The position numbers and the translations under genes are program-made. This document shows, one piece after another, positions 36,995-45,974 of a stretch of 64,000 nucleotides of DNA; the first letter of the stretch is position 1; every line of letters starts with the position of its first letter. The DNA comes from Vibrio nigripulchritudo ATCC 27043 (GTDB taxonomy: Bacteria > Pseudomonadota > Gammaproteobacteria > Enterobacterales > Vibrionaceae), in NCBI RefSeq assembly GCF_000222685.1, contig NZ_AFWJ01000289.1:1-64000 (forward strand), written 5' to 3'. A model generated the notes under the pieces. The model was not told where the DNA came from. It did not search any database and saw nothing but the letters and a program-made list of their open reading frames with translations.

Positions 36995-38029
36995 TCAGAA
37001 AACGAACAGGTTTTTAACCGCTTGCAGGTTTTCTAGCTGCTGAAAAGCACTCTCAAAGTCCTGCAATGAATAGGTCCCAGACATTAAAGGGGCAACATTG
37101 ACTCGCTTCGAATCGAGCAAATCAATCGCGGTTTCCCAACTGGTCCAACTGGTGCTGTAGCTGCAAGATAAGGTCACCGAATTGTGCATCGCCAGATTCC
37201 ACGGAACGGGGACTGTGTCCTTTCCAGTTAACCCTATGGCACAGATTCGACCATCCCGACGCACCAAATCGAACGCTTGATGAATTGCCGCTGGTGCACC
37301 GCTGGCTTCCACGACCAGATCGGCACCTAGCCCATGTGTCCATTCCGCAACCTTCTGTTTGATGTCCACCTGCTGAACGCTTATTGCATCGTCCATGCCC
37401 ATCTCTTTCGCGATTCTTAACCGAACATCAAGGTCGTTATCTGTTCCAGTCACCAGAACCTTTCTGGCTCCACTGGCTTTGGCTGCTGCGGCAGCAAGTA
37501 ACCCTATTGCGCCACAACCTAACACCACCACAACATCATTAGGCTCGACTTTGCTACGCTCTAACACTGCTTTCACCCCTACGGCGAGCGGCTCTGCTAA
37601 TGCGGCTTCTTCAAAAGACAGTGAATCGGGAATTCGATGCAATGAGGTGGCTGGCATGCAGATAAACTCTGAAAAGCAGCCATCAATCTTATAGCCAATG
37701 GCTTTCTTGTCTGGGCAGATTTCGACCTGTCCGTTTTTGCAATAACGGCAATGTCCACACCCACCTTTATGGGGCTGAGACACAATGCGGTCTCCTTTCT
37801 GAAAGCCGGTCACCGCCTCTCCAACAGACACAATCTCCCCTGAGAATTCATGCCCCAGAGTGACTGGAGGGAAGTTGATGAAGGTGTCTTTTTTAATGTG
37901 CAGATCGGTTCCGCAGATGCCTGCGGCTCTGACTTTGACCAAGACTTCATCTGGCATTGGAGTAGGTTTCTGGACGTCAGACAACCTCAGGTTCCCAACT
38001 CCCGATTGGGTTTTCACTAGCGCTTTCAT
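36995..38029 (-). CDS. Zinc-dependent medium-chain polyol dehydrogenase
   Basis: 344 residues, MDR family of sorbitol/threonine dehydrogenase type. Catalytic zinc region GICGTDLHI and GHEFSGE; all four structural-zinc cysteines in GCGHCRYCKNGQVEICP; Rossmann motif VVVLGCGAIGLLAAAAAK near 169-186. NAD(P) is expected to accept hydride from a secondary alcohol of a polyol. GAGG precedes the ATG. It lies between the two FGGY kinases, so the likely order is oxidation then phosphorylation. A different MDR protein (52638) serves unit B. Confidence 0.83.
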   Translation of the reverse strand: MKALVKTQSGVGNLRLSDVQKPTPMPDEVLVKVRAAGICGTDLHIKKDTFINFPPVTLGHEFSGEIVSVGEAVTGFQKGDRIVSQPHKGGCGHCRYCKNGQVEICPDKKAIGYKIDGCFSEFICMPATSLHRIPDSLSFEEAALAEPLAVGVKAVLERSKVEPNDVVVVLGCGAIGLLAAAAAKASGARKVLVTGTDNDLDVRLRIAKEMGMDDAISVQQVDIKQKVAEWTHGLGADLVVEASGAPAAIHQAFDLVRRDGRICAIGLTGKDTVPVPWNLAMHNSVTLSCSYSTSWTSWETAIDLLDSKRVNVAPLMSGTYSLQDFESAFQQLENLQAVKNLFVF

Positions 38030-38056
38030 TCAGACCTCACATCGATAAAAGGAAAG

Positions 38057-39628
38057 TTACGAATCTGGTCGCTCCGCCATTTCGTGCATCAAAGGCATCA
38101 TGGCGTCGTAGGTTCTTTCGTATAAGTCGAAATAGAACTGATAGTTCTGATGGGATTTCGGGTTAGGTTTGATGACCTTGGTAATGGTGACCATGTTGTC
38201 GGATGCCGAGACCAGATCATCATAAAACCCTGCGGCTTTTGCGGCGCAAATGGCACTGCCCAAAACTGTGGCTTCGGTGAATTCCGGGATATGGATTTCC
38301 ACATTGCTGACATCCGCATGAAGCTGCAGGCTGAACTCACTTTTTGAAAAGCCACCGCCAAAATACATGGCGTTGATGTGCACGCCGTTTTTTCTAAGCC
38401 GAGTGAGCATGCTTTCAGTCGCGTAGGCAATGGATTCGCAGATCGCCCGATACACATGGGCTTTGCCGTGTTTCAGAGTCAGCCCCCAGACCGCGCCCTG
38501 CACTTTATAGTCGGTATGTGGCGTGCGGTTCCCCTGCCAGTAATCCAGAACAATCAAACCTTCAGAGCCAATCGGAATGCTTTTGGCTTCCTGCGTGAGC
38601 TTTTCCAGTTTGTCGGTGTCTTTTTCTGGTAATCCGGGATTGTCGAACATGGCTTCGTGAATAAAGTTGTCGTTGTACCATTTGATGATGGAACCACTCG
38701 ACACCTGTCCACCTTCGTAAACCGTCAACCCGGGAATGACGCAATCCGGATGAGGACCAAACACGCCTTTGATGGGGGTTTCGCTGTCAGACATGGGAAG
38801 AAACACATGAGAAGAACCGGTAATCAGCGCCGCCTGATTTTTTCGGACCGCATTGAGCCCGAGCATACCGACATAAGCATCGCAGCCGCCCATGGCGATA
38901 ATGGTGTCTGGCGACAACCCGGTTAGTGCCGCAACCTCAGCCGAAATGTTGCCGACGGATTCTCCCATCGGCAGCACTCGTTCGGGGAATTTCTCTACAA
39001 TATCCTCCAGCCCGATATGCTGATAAAAATCGTGCGGCCAGCCCCCCGTGCGAGGATTGTAAAACCAGCGATGAGTAATATGGTTGATACTCAGCGCAGG
39101 CACACCACTGAGTTTCATGGTAAGAAAATCCACTTCTTCCATAAAGTAGCGAGACTGAGCGAAACGTTCTGGGTCGTGTTCTTTCAGCCACAACAGCTTG
39201 GGCAGCATCATCTCTGAACTGACTCCGGCACTTGAGCGCTCCAGAGCAGGGTGACCAGTGCGGAAAATGTTTTCTGCCTGATCGCTGGCGCGAGCGTCCA
39301 TCCATAAGATTGCGGGGCCAATAGACTCACCGTCCTCATCAACACAGACCACGGTACTTGCGGTTCCATCCACTGCAACAGCGCGTATCTGCGCAGGGGT
39401 GATGTCCGTCTCATCAAACAATGCCCGAACGGAACCGACTAACGCATTCCACCAGTCTTCCGGGCTTTGTTCCGCCCATCCGGGACGGGGGAAATGAGTA
39501 GAGTAATCCTGATTTTTTAAATACCGACAGTCCCCATCGGCGTTGAACACGCCAATTCGCAAGCCACCTGTACCCGCATCAATGCCCATGACCAAAGGTT
39601 CTGTGATTATGTCTGCACTCATATCCAT
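38057..39628 (-). CDS. FGGY-family carbohydrate kinase 1 of unit A
   Basis: 523 residues. FGGY markers: VMGIDAGTGGLRIGVFNADG at 13-32, RPGWAEQSPEDWWNALV, AVAVDGTASTVVCVD, the central GGCDAYVGMLGL and ALITGSSHVF, and the C-terminal MYFGGGFSKSEFSLQLHADV then EATVLGSAICAAKAAG. Its sequence is closer to ribulokinase/erythritol-kinase-like members than to xylulokinase (by eye). The start ATG has AAAGGA upstream. Part of the unit A operon, 62 bases after the SDR stop. Substrate likely a ketose or polyol made by the SDR or MDR enzyme. Confidence 0.8.
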   Translation of the reverse strand: MDMSADIITEPLVMGIDAGTGGLRIGVFNADGDCRYLKNQDYSTHFPRPGWAEQSPEDWWNALVGSVRALFDETDITPAQIRAVAVDGTASTVVCVDEDGESIGPAILWMDARASDQAENIFRTGHPALERSSAGVSSEMMLPKLLWLKEHDPERFAQSRYFMEEVDFLTMKLSGVPALSINHITHRWFYNPRTGGWPHDFYQHIGLEDIVEKFPERVLPMGESVGNISAEVAALTGLSPDTIIAMGGCDAYVGMLGLNAVRKNQAALITGSSHVFLPMSDSETPIKGVFGPHPDCVIPGLTVYEGGQVSSGSIIKWYNDNFIHEAMFDNPGLPEKDTDKLEKLTQEAKSIPIGSEGLIVLDYWQGNRTPHTDYKVQGAVWGLTLKHGKAHVYRAICESIAYATESMLTRLRKNGVHINAMYFGGGFSKSEFSLQLHADVSNVEIHIPEFTEATVLGSAICAAKAAGFYDDLVSASDNMVTITKVIKPNPKSHQNYQFYFDLYERTYDAMMPLMHEMAERPDS

Positions 39629-39690
39629 TTATTCCTTTAAAAAGATAACGTCTAACAAACGAAAGCGTAGGCTCTCCCGACCTAAAGCGT

Positions 39691-40467
39691 TTAGCGTCCA
39701 CCCGAAGTAGAGATAAACTGCCCGGTGATGTAAGAAGATTCATCGCTCATCAGATACGCCGCCAGAGACGCCACATCTTCTGGCGTCCCCAACCGGCCAA
39801 TAGGTACGCTCTTTTCATATTTAGCGCGCACGGTCGAATAGTCTTCCCCGGTGGTTTCCACCCGAGACTCCAGTATTTCTTCGGTCATTCGAGATTCGAT
39901 TCGGCTAGGGCAAATGGCATTCACATTGATGTTATGAGGTGCTAGCTCCAACGCCAGCGCCTGAGTTAAACCATTCAGACCGAACTTGGACGCGCTGTAA
40001 GCCACACGCCTTGGTCTGCCGAAAATCCCTGATTGAGATGAGATGTTGACGATTTTGCCGTATGCATTCTCCAGCATGGTTGGAATCACGGCACGTGTGA
40101 CCAGAAACACCCCGGTCAGGTTTACGGAAAACACCTTCTCCCATTCGGCAAGCGAGATATCAACGAAGCTGCTTTCCTGCACTATCCCTGCACAGTTGAT
40201 TAAGGTATCCACCTTGTGCCCTGAGACCCATCTACCGATGGATTCAGCTACCTGTTCTTCATTACAGATATCGAACGCTTGCAGGTGACAACGACCGCTT
40301 TCAGTTTCAATGAGCGTCTGAGTTTCTTCCAACCCCTGACGATTGATGTCGCATATCAGAACTGTTGCGCCATCCTTTGCCAGCTTAAGTGCACACGCTC
40401 GCCCGATACCATTTCCTGCTCCGGTTATGATGACCGTCCGACCGTCGAATCGACTCGTGTTTTGCAT
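39691..40467 (-). CDS. Short-chain dehydrogenase/reductase of unit A
   Basis: 258 residues, classical SDR. Cofactor motif VIITGAGNGIGRACALKLA at 12-30, with Asp in LICDINRQ pointing to NAD rather than NADP; NNAG-equivalent is NCAG at about 90; catalytic Ser in NISSQSG, Tyr and Lys in YSASKFG; substrate region NAICPSRIES. Likely oxidises a polyol or sugar brought in by the adjacent importer. Between the permease and FGGY kinase genes of the operon. Exact substrate unknown. Confidence 0.85.
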   Translation of the reverse strand: MQNTSRFDGRTVIITGAGNGIGRACALKLAKDGATVLICDINRQGLEETQTLIETESGRCHLQAFDICNEEQVAESIGRWVSGHKVDTLINCAGIVQESSFVDISLAEWEKVFSVNLTGVFLVTRAVIPTMLENAYGKIVNISSQSGIFGRPRRVAYSASKFGLNGLTQALALELAPHNINVNAICPSRIESRMTEEILESRVETTGEDYSTVRAKYEKSVPIGRLGTPEDVASLAAYLMSDESSYITGQFISTSGGR

Positions 40468-40501
40468 GTTTCACCGTCCCTATGATCTGTAGACCTTCCT
40501 G

Positions 40502-41509
40502 TTATTTTGACGAAAGCACCGACTTATCTGCTTCGTAGGGCTGTTTCTCCTTTGCCTTTAGTGCGTGAATGCGTCCTCCGCGGATCAGCACAAACACCCC
40601 AAGCAGCAACAGTCCCCCTTTCACCATATCCCTTTCGTAGTTTGCCCATCCTGACAAACCGGCTCCGTTGGTCAGCACCGTCAGAATCAATACCCCGATC
40701 AGCGTGCCCAAAACGTTGGCTTTCCCTTGTCGAAAAGCCAGACTGCCCAAGAATATGGCGGTCAACCCGTCAATGAAGTAGGAATTACCGATACCGGGCT
40801 GACCAGACGACAGGCTCGCGGCGATAAAACACCCCGATAATGCCGCCATCACACCCGCAAACAGGAAGAGATACACATTCAGTTTTTTGACCGGGATACC
40901 CGCTTCATGCACCGCTTTATAATTGGACTCCTGAGCATAAATATAGTGTCCCAGCAGCAGTTTTTCCTGACACACCCATAGGACAAAGGCGATAAACAGG
41001 GCGAGAACCATGGTTGCCGGAAAAATGCCAAACGAAGCATTCACCAAGTCCCCCATGAATCCGGTGTCGTCAATTCGAAAAGATGCGCCTGCGCCAATAG
41101 CTTTCGCGATAGAGAGAGTCAGCCCACCCGTCGCTATCGTGGTCACCAGTGACGACAAGCGCAAATACCCAACTAACACACCGTTAAGGATGCCAAACAC
41201 CACACCAACCATCAGACCCGCGACAATACTGATTCCCCATCCCATGCCCTGCTGAACCGACCAAGCTGTCACTACGTTTGAGAGCGCAGCTATGTTGGTA
41301 AAACTGACGTCCACTTCTCCAATCGAAAATATCCAGGTAACCCCGGCAAACATAATGAAAGAGATGCTCGCCGCCGCAAATATGGTGGTAATGTTCTGTG
41401 GCAGAAGGATGTTAGGTCTGACAAAAGCGAACCCAAACAGAAGCAAAAACAGCCCTATCAGTACCCCATATTTCATCAGCCAGGTGGTCATTCTTTTACT
41501 GTTACTCAT
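40502..41509 (-). CDS. Sugar ABC transporter permease (RbsC family), unit A
   Basis: 335 residues, about nine membrane helices. Family segments: FAGVTWIFSIGEVDVSFTNIAAL (the usual GIDLSVGS site is changed to GEVDVSFTN), VFGILNGVLVGYLRLSSLVTTIA, and the cytoplasmic EAA-like EAGIPVKKLNVYLFLFAGVMAALSG. A DUP partner permease is the next gene upstream, so the pore is probably a heterodimer, unlike the RbsC homodimers of units B and C. GAGG precedes the ATG. Confidence 0.86.
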   Translation of the reverse strand: MSNSKRMTTWLMKYGVLIGLFLLLFGFAFVRPNILLPQNITTIFAAASISFIMFAGVTWIFSIGEVDVSFTNIAALSNVVTAWSVQQGMGWGISIVAGLMVGVVFGILNGVLVGYLRLSSLVTTIATGGLTLSIAKAIGAGASFRIDDTGFMGDLVNASFGIFPATMVLALFIAFVLWVCQEKLLLGHYIYAQESNYKAVHEAGIPVKKLNVYLFLFAGVMAALSGCFIAASLSSGQPGIGNSYFIDGLTAIFLGSLAFRQGKANVLGTLIGVLILTVLTNGAGLSGWANYERDMVKGGLLLLGVFVLIRGGRIHALKAKEKQPYEADKSVLSSK

Positions 41510-41534
41510 CGTAAAAACCTCATCTCTGTGAAAT

Positions 41535-42527
41535 TCAGGCGTGGGTAACCTGATGGAATCTGGCTTTGATCCACCCTGTCACTTTGTCTCTGGTGTCCGG
41601 GCTAAACAAAATGCTGCCCACCAGCATCAACATACTGGTCGCACCATCGCTCCAGTAATATGGAATGTTGATCAGGGTGAATCCATTCAGAACCATAGAA
41701 ATCAACACGGTTCCTGCCAGCGTCGCCAGTACAGATGCACGGCCGAAAAACGCAATTCCGATGAACACCGACGCGAAAGCTGGCATTAAAAACCCATTGC
41801 CCGCGATGGGCTCAGACTTGCCAGTTTCGGCAATCACTAACAAGGCAGAAAACAACATCAGAGTCGAGCAAAGCACGTAAGCAATACAGGTGTACTTACG
41901 TACATTCACCCCGGAGTAAAACGCAGACTTTTCGTTATACCCAACCGCATAAAGGCTGTTTCCAAACCGCGAACGATGAAGGTAAAACCACGACAGTGCG
42001 TACATGGCAACCAGAAGATAAGTTGAGTAGTTCAGCCCAAACCAACGTCCATCGTTGATGTCGAGCAGCCCAGAGGTGAAGAAGTTGCGAAAAATAGACG
42101 GACCGCCACTGAACAGGAATGCCGCTCCCCCCGCGATTGACCCCACCGCGATGGTCGTGACAATGTCAGGCAGTTTCAGATAACTCACGGCATAACCGTT
42201 GATCACCCCAAATGCGATACTCACCAGCAACCCGATGAAAATGGACAAGTAGAGGTCAATGCCTGCAGCGATGCCATACCCAATCGTCATCGCCACAAAA
42301 GAGATGATGCCGGGAAAGGAGAGATCAAACTTTTTCAGAACCACCACAAACGTCAGCCCCAACGCCGCCAGCCCCGTGGCAGCTAAGTGGCGCAAAATGG
42401 CCGTAATGTTTGACGACGTGACGTATCTGGGCTCGACCATGTAGAACGCTAGGGTAATCGCCGCAACAATTACCAGATAAAGCCCGACGCGAATAAAAGC
42501 CGCTCTTTTGGCATTGGTCTTGGTCAT
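41535..42527 (-). CDS. Sugar ABC transporter permease (RbsC family), second, unit A
   Basis: 330 residues, polytopic. AALGLTFVVVLKKFDLSFPGIIS replaces the classical LSVGS site; GVINGYAVSYLKLPDIVTTIAVG and the coupling stretch YSGVNVRKYTCIAYVLCS follow. Its start overlaps the ATPase stop by four bases (ATGA), which shows tight translational coupling. With the permease at 40502 it should form the channel of the unit A importer. Confidence 0.86.
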   Translation of the reverse strand: MTKTNAKRAAFIRVGLYLVIVAAITLAFYMVEPRYVTSSNITAILRHLAATGLAALGLTFVVVLKKFDLSFPGIISFVAMTIGYGIAAGIDLYLSIFIGLLVSIAFGVINGYAVSYLKLPDIVTTIAVGSIAGGAAFLFSGGPSIFRNFFTSGLLDINDGRWFGLNYSTYLLVAMYALSWFYLHRSRFGNSLYAVGYNEKSAFYSGVNVRKYTCIAYVLCSTLMLFSALLVIAETGKSEPIAGNGFLMPAFASVFIGIAFFGRASVLATLAGTVLISMVLNGFTLINIPYYWSDGATSMLMLVGSILFSPDTRDKVTGWIKARFHQVTHA

Positions 42528-44038
42528 GCTTTGCTCTCCCCAGATATACCCGCGATGAGGAGCTCATCCCGGCTGATATCACTCACCGGAGCGGAAACCT
42601 GCTCGCCTTTGTAGAGAGCAAACATCCGGTCAGACACACCATGTACTTCATCACAATCCGACGACATCACTACCACGGCAGCGGTTTGCGAGAGCTTTCT
42701 CAGCAGACGATAAATGGTGGCTCGCGCGCCGATGTCGACACCAATGGTGGGTTCGACAAACAGGTAGATTTCAGCTTCAGCGTATAGACCTTTGCACATG
42801 ACGATTTTCTGCTGATTACCGCCACTAAAATGACTGGCGGCTTCGTCCAGTTCGACGGGGTGAAGCTCGGTCAGGCTGACCAGTTCCAGACTGTCTTCGT
42901 GGGTTTGTTCAGAATTCAATACCCCCAATCCAGATGACGCCCGGTCAAGATTGGCGAGAGAAATGTTGAATACCACATTTTCTTCCAGCACCAACCCTTC
43001 TTTTAATCGGTCTCCGGGGAGTAAAAATAGCTTGTGATTCAGGGCGTCTTGCGTGGTTTCAAATTCCACCTTTTCACCGTGAATACGAATATTGCCGCCC
43101 CCTTTGATGCGAGCACCGAAAATCACTTTGGAGAGGTCTTCAATGCCAGACCCCACGAGCCCAAAGATCCCTAATATCTCGCCTTTTCTGGCTTCAAAAG
43201 AGACATTGCTGAATGAGTCGAAAGAGAGGTTTTCGACCTGAAGGTATGCATCGCCGTTGCATGCTTCCTCCAGTTTAGGTGGAAACATGTTGGAGACCGA
43301 TTTCCCCAGCATGAGTTCGGCTATCGCCGCTGGGGAAAGGGCTTCCTGAGCCACATCATGACACCCGACATTTTTGCCGTTTCGAAATACCGTAAAGCGA
43401 TCCGCAATCTGCTTCACCTCTTCTAAACGATGGGTAATGTAGATGATGGATACACCACTGGATTTCAGAATCGACATCAGCTCAAACAGATACTGCTTTT
43501 CTTTTTCCGTTAGTGTGGACGTTGGCTCATCCAGAATAAGCGCGGTGATTTTGTCGTTCACCATGGAGTGCAGAATGGCGGTGGCTTCCCTTTCAACCGG
43601 GTTCATCTCGGCAATGGTTCTGTCCAGATTGACCGGGATGGGCAGTTTTTCCAGCAACTCATCGGCTCGACGCTTAAGGTCATCACTGTTGAATAGTGAG
43701 AAAAGCCCGAAGCTGTTGTTTTCCCTGCCCAGAAATATGTTTTCATAACCGGTGAAATCATCAATCATTTCAGGATGTTGCTGCACAGAGACAATGCCCT
43801 GTTGCAGCGACGCGCTTGGAGTACCAAGCTGAACTTCCCGCCCTTCAATTTCTATCTGCCCGCCATCCTTCTGGTAAATACCGGAAAGGATCTTAATGAG
43901 CGTGGACTTCCCTGCCCCATTCATTCCAAGCAGTGCGTGGATTTCACCCTTCCTGAGTTTAAAATCCACGTTATCAAGGGCAGTGACAGAACCGAATTTC
44001 TTGTCTATCCCTGACATCGAAATAACGTTGCTGTTCAT
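42524..44038 (-). CDS. Sugar ABC transporter ATPase (RbsA type), unit A, degenerate second site
   Basis: 504 residues, two nucleotide-binding domains. Domain 1 has Walker A GMNGAGKSTL, Walker B ALILDEPTSTL and switch His in YITHRLEE, but its LSGGQ signature is replaced by EMNPVEREA. Domain 2 keeps FSGGNQQK, while its Walker A is GLVGSGIED and Walker B reads LFVEPT with the Asp lost. So one composite ATP site looks complete (Walker A/B of domain 1 with signature of domain 2) and the other looks dead. GGAGA precedes the ATG. It energises the unit A importer. Confidence 0.88.
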   Translation of the reverse strand: MNSNVISMSGIDKKFGSVTALDNVDFKLRKGEIHALLGMNGAGKSTLIKILSGIYQKDGGQIEIEGREVQLGTPSASLQQGIVSVQQHPEMIDDFTGYENIFLGRENNSFGLFSLFNSDDLKRRADELLEKLPIPVNLDRTIAEMNPVEREATAILHSMVNDKITALILDEPTSTLTEKEKQYLFELMSILKSSGVSIIYITHRLEEVKQIADRFTVFRNGKNVGCHDVAQEALSPAAIAELMLGKSVSNMFPPKLEEACNGDAYLQVENLSFDSFSNVSFEARKGEILGIFGLVGSGIEDLSKVIFGARIKGGGNIRIHGEKVEFETTQDALNHKLFLLPGDRLKEGLVLEENVVFNISLANLDRASSGLGVLNSEQTHEDSLELVSLTELHPVELDEAASHFSGGNQQKIVMCKGLYAEAEIYLFVEPTIGVDIGARATIYRLLRKLSQTAAVVVMSSDCDEVHGVSDRMFALYKGEQVSAPVSDISRDELLIAGISGESKA

Positions 44039-44050
44039 AATGTTCTCCAG

Positions 44051-45151
44051 TTAAACGACGCGAACCCAGCCCAGCTCTTTCGCTCGACCCGGTCTGTCGT
44101 AGTCGGCGGCTTTTTCACCTAACCCTTGCAGCGTTTCCTCGGTAGCTTTGTAGCAAGGCGTGATAACCAGGCGAGGAATGTTTCTGCCAGCAGCGTACTC
44201 ATGGGCATAGAACACATTAGAGAACGCCATCTCGTAGAAACTTTGGGCACAGCTCATCTTGAAGGCAGAGCCGCCACTGATGTAACCAAACGACTGGGGA
44301 CCACCATCAATCCCCGTCAGGAAGATGTTTTTACGACCCGCGGCTCGCACTGCAAGCGCACCTTCAATGGCGGCACCATCCCAAGCACACCAGATGGCAT
44401 CAATGTCATCTCGCGCCGTAAGCATGTTGTCGACCGCCTGACGCGGTGTGGTACTGGCATTAAAGTTAAATGCCCACTTGGCAACCACCTCAATACCGGG
44501 GTGTTCACGCAGTGCCCATTCCATACCAAGCGTGCGCTGATCCCAGCTTTCGTTTTGTGGCAGGGTCACAATCGCGACTTTACCTTTACCGCCCAATTGC
44601 TCCGCAAGCCACTCAGCGGTAAACCAACCCATGGCGTAGTTACTCGACATAGCCGTACTGTGAACCGCCACGCCCGGCACCTGACTATCGCCCGCAAAGA
44701 CTGGGATACCTGCGTCTATTGCGCGTTGTACTGCCGGGGCGATTGCCGCTGCATCGGCAGGCGTGATAAACAGCGCATCGGGTTTGCTGGCAATGAAAGC
44801 ATCGATGTTCTCTGTCTGCTTCTTCGGATCAAAACCTGCGTCAGTAATGGTCAGTTCACCACCCAGCAACTCAACTGCATCTTTATACCCCTGATGCAAC
44901 GCTGCCCCGGAATCGAAAGCTGTCCAGCCCAGTGCCGCGGCGAATTTCAGTTTCTTGCCTGATGCCGCCATCGCTGGACTGAAGGTCATTGGTCCCATAG
45001 TTGCAACAGCAAAGGCGGTCCCCATGCTCAGTTGCATCATTCTCCGACGGGACAAACCAATCGGTGATAAATCGCTGTTGGATTCGTGTGTAACCTGCTC
45101 TGTATTTTGAGTATCAGATTCGCTGACACCCTTGTTGATGCGCTCTTTCAT
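44051..45151 (-). CDS. Periplasmic sugar-binding protein, unit A, with a twin-arginine-type signal
   Basis: 366 residues, type I periplasmic-binding fold of ribose/xylose kind. A 30-residue charged leader is followed by GLSRRRMMQLSMGTAFAVA, i.e. S-R35-R36-x-M-M, a Tat-like signal, ending in PAMAA. The mature part has KPDALFITPADAAAIAPAVQRAIDAGIPVFAGDS and IDAIWCAWDGAAIEGALAV, then FLTGIDGGPQSFGYI. ATG 45151 has AAGGA at 7 bases; a TTG two codons upstream is unlikely. The binding pocket cannot be assigned. It opens the importer genes, 124 bases after the CbbY-like gene. Confidence 0.84.
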   Translation of the reverse strand: MKERINKGVSESDTQNTEQVTHESNSDLSPIGLSRRRMMQLSMGTAFAVATMGPMTFSPAMAASGKKLKFAAALGWTAFDSGAALHQGYKDAVELLGGELTITDAGFDPKKQTENIDAFIASKPDALFITPADAAAIAPAVQRAIDAGIPVFAGDSQVPGVAVHSTAMSSNYAMGWFTAEWLAEQLGGKGKVAIVTLPQNESWDQRTLGMEWALREHPGIEVVAKWAFNFNASTTPRQAVDNMLTARDDIDAIWCAWDGAAIEGALAVRAAGRKNIFLTGIDGGPQSFGYISGGSAFKMSCAQSFYEMAFSNVFYAHEYAAGRNIPRLVITPCYKATEETLQGLGEKAADYDRPGRAKELGWVRVV

Positions 45152-45281
45152 GTTCAATTCCTTATTCCAGTACCACTACGTCCTATAGTGTTGTTTCCGA
45201 TCCTGCTCATACTCGGAAAAGTCCATGTGCCCATTTGGTGTGAAAGGCTGAATGCACAAATGAGCCCCGAAAGCTTTCTTC

Positions 45282-45974
45282 CTACCCTACTATCTGACGG
45301 CAGACGTTTAGGTCGACCTCAGAAAGGTTGTCCACGACTCGGTTTGCTCCGCTGAAATCCTCGTCAGCGGTGTAAAAAGATTTGGTCACCAGACAGTTCA
45401 TGCCTGCACTTAACGCCGCTCGCATACCAATGTTGCTGTCCTCGACCACCAGGCAACGATTCGGCGTTAGCTGCATCTTTTCTGCGGCCAATCGGTATAC
45501 CGCCGGGTCTGGTTTTTTGGCTGACACCACATCCCCTGCAAACACCCGAATGTTTTTGGCAATCTCGTCCCCGACGCAGGTTTTCACTACCGTTTTGACC
45601 GCATTTTCATTTGAGGTAGAACACACCGCCAACGGCACACCTTGCTCATACGCTTCTGTAATCAGGGCTTTGACCCCGGGTCTGGGGGCAAGCTCGCCGG
45701 AGTTAATCAGGTTCATAAAAATTGAAGTTTTTAGCTGGTGAAGATTCTTGATCAGCTCGTCTCGGCTGAGAGCGGTTTCTGGCCATCCCACGGTATTGAA
45801 GTAGTACGACATTCGCTCTTTCCCACCCGCGACACTGAGCAGTTCTTCGTATCGGCTTTTCGACCAGTAATCCAGCAGCCCTTTTTCCTGAAACGCCTGA
45901 TTGAACGCGACCCGATGCCCGTCGCATTCGGTGTCCACCAGAACGCCATCGCAGTCAAATATCAATGCGTCCAT
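45282..45974 (-). CDS. CbbY-like HAD sugar-phosphate phosphatase
   Basis: 230 residues. HAD motif I IFDCDGVLVDTE with D7 and D9; cap sequence HRVAFNQAFQEKGLLDYWSKSRYEELLSVAGGKERM; motif II CSTSNENAV; motif III/IV KKPDPAVYRLA and VVEDSNIGMRAA; ending FYTADEDFSGANRVVDNLSEVDL. The cap and tail match CbbY, the phosphatase that removes C1 phosphate from xylulose-1,5-bisphosphate in RuBisCO organisms. No RuBisCO is here, so it may clear or process a sugar bisphosphate formed by the two kinases. Its start overlaps the aldolase stop by 13 bases. Confidence 0.8.
   Translation of the reverse strand: MDALIFDCDGVLVDTECDGHRVAFNQAFQEKGLLDYWSKSRYEELLSVAGGKERMSYYFNTVGWPETALSRDELIKNLHQLKTSIFMNLINSGELAPRPGVKALITEAYEQGVPLAVCSTSNENAVKTVVKTCVGDEIAKNIRVFAGDVVSAKKPDPAVYRLAAEKMQLTPNRCLVVEDSNIGMRAALSAGMNCLVTKSFYTADEDFSGANRVVDNLSEVDLNVCRQIVG

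Noticed and set aside
45158-45281. Terminator or attenuator between the CbbY-like and binding-protein genes
   Set aside because: Weak inverted repeat CACTA/TAGTG without a T-run; not enough to call.
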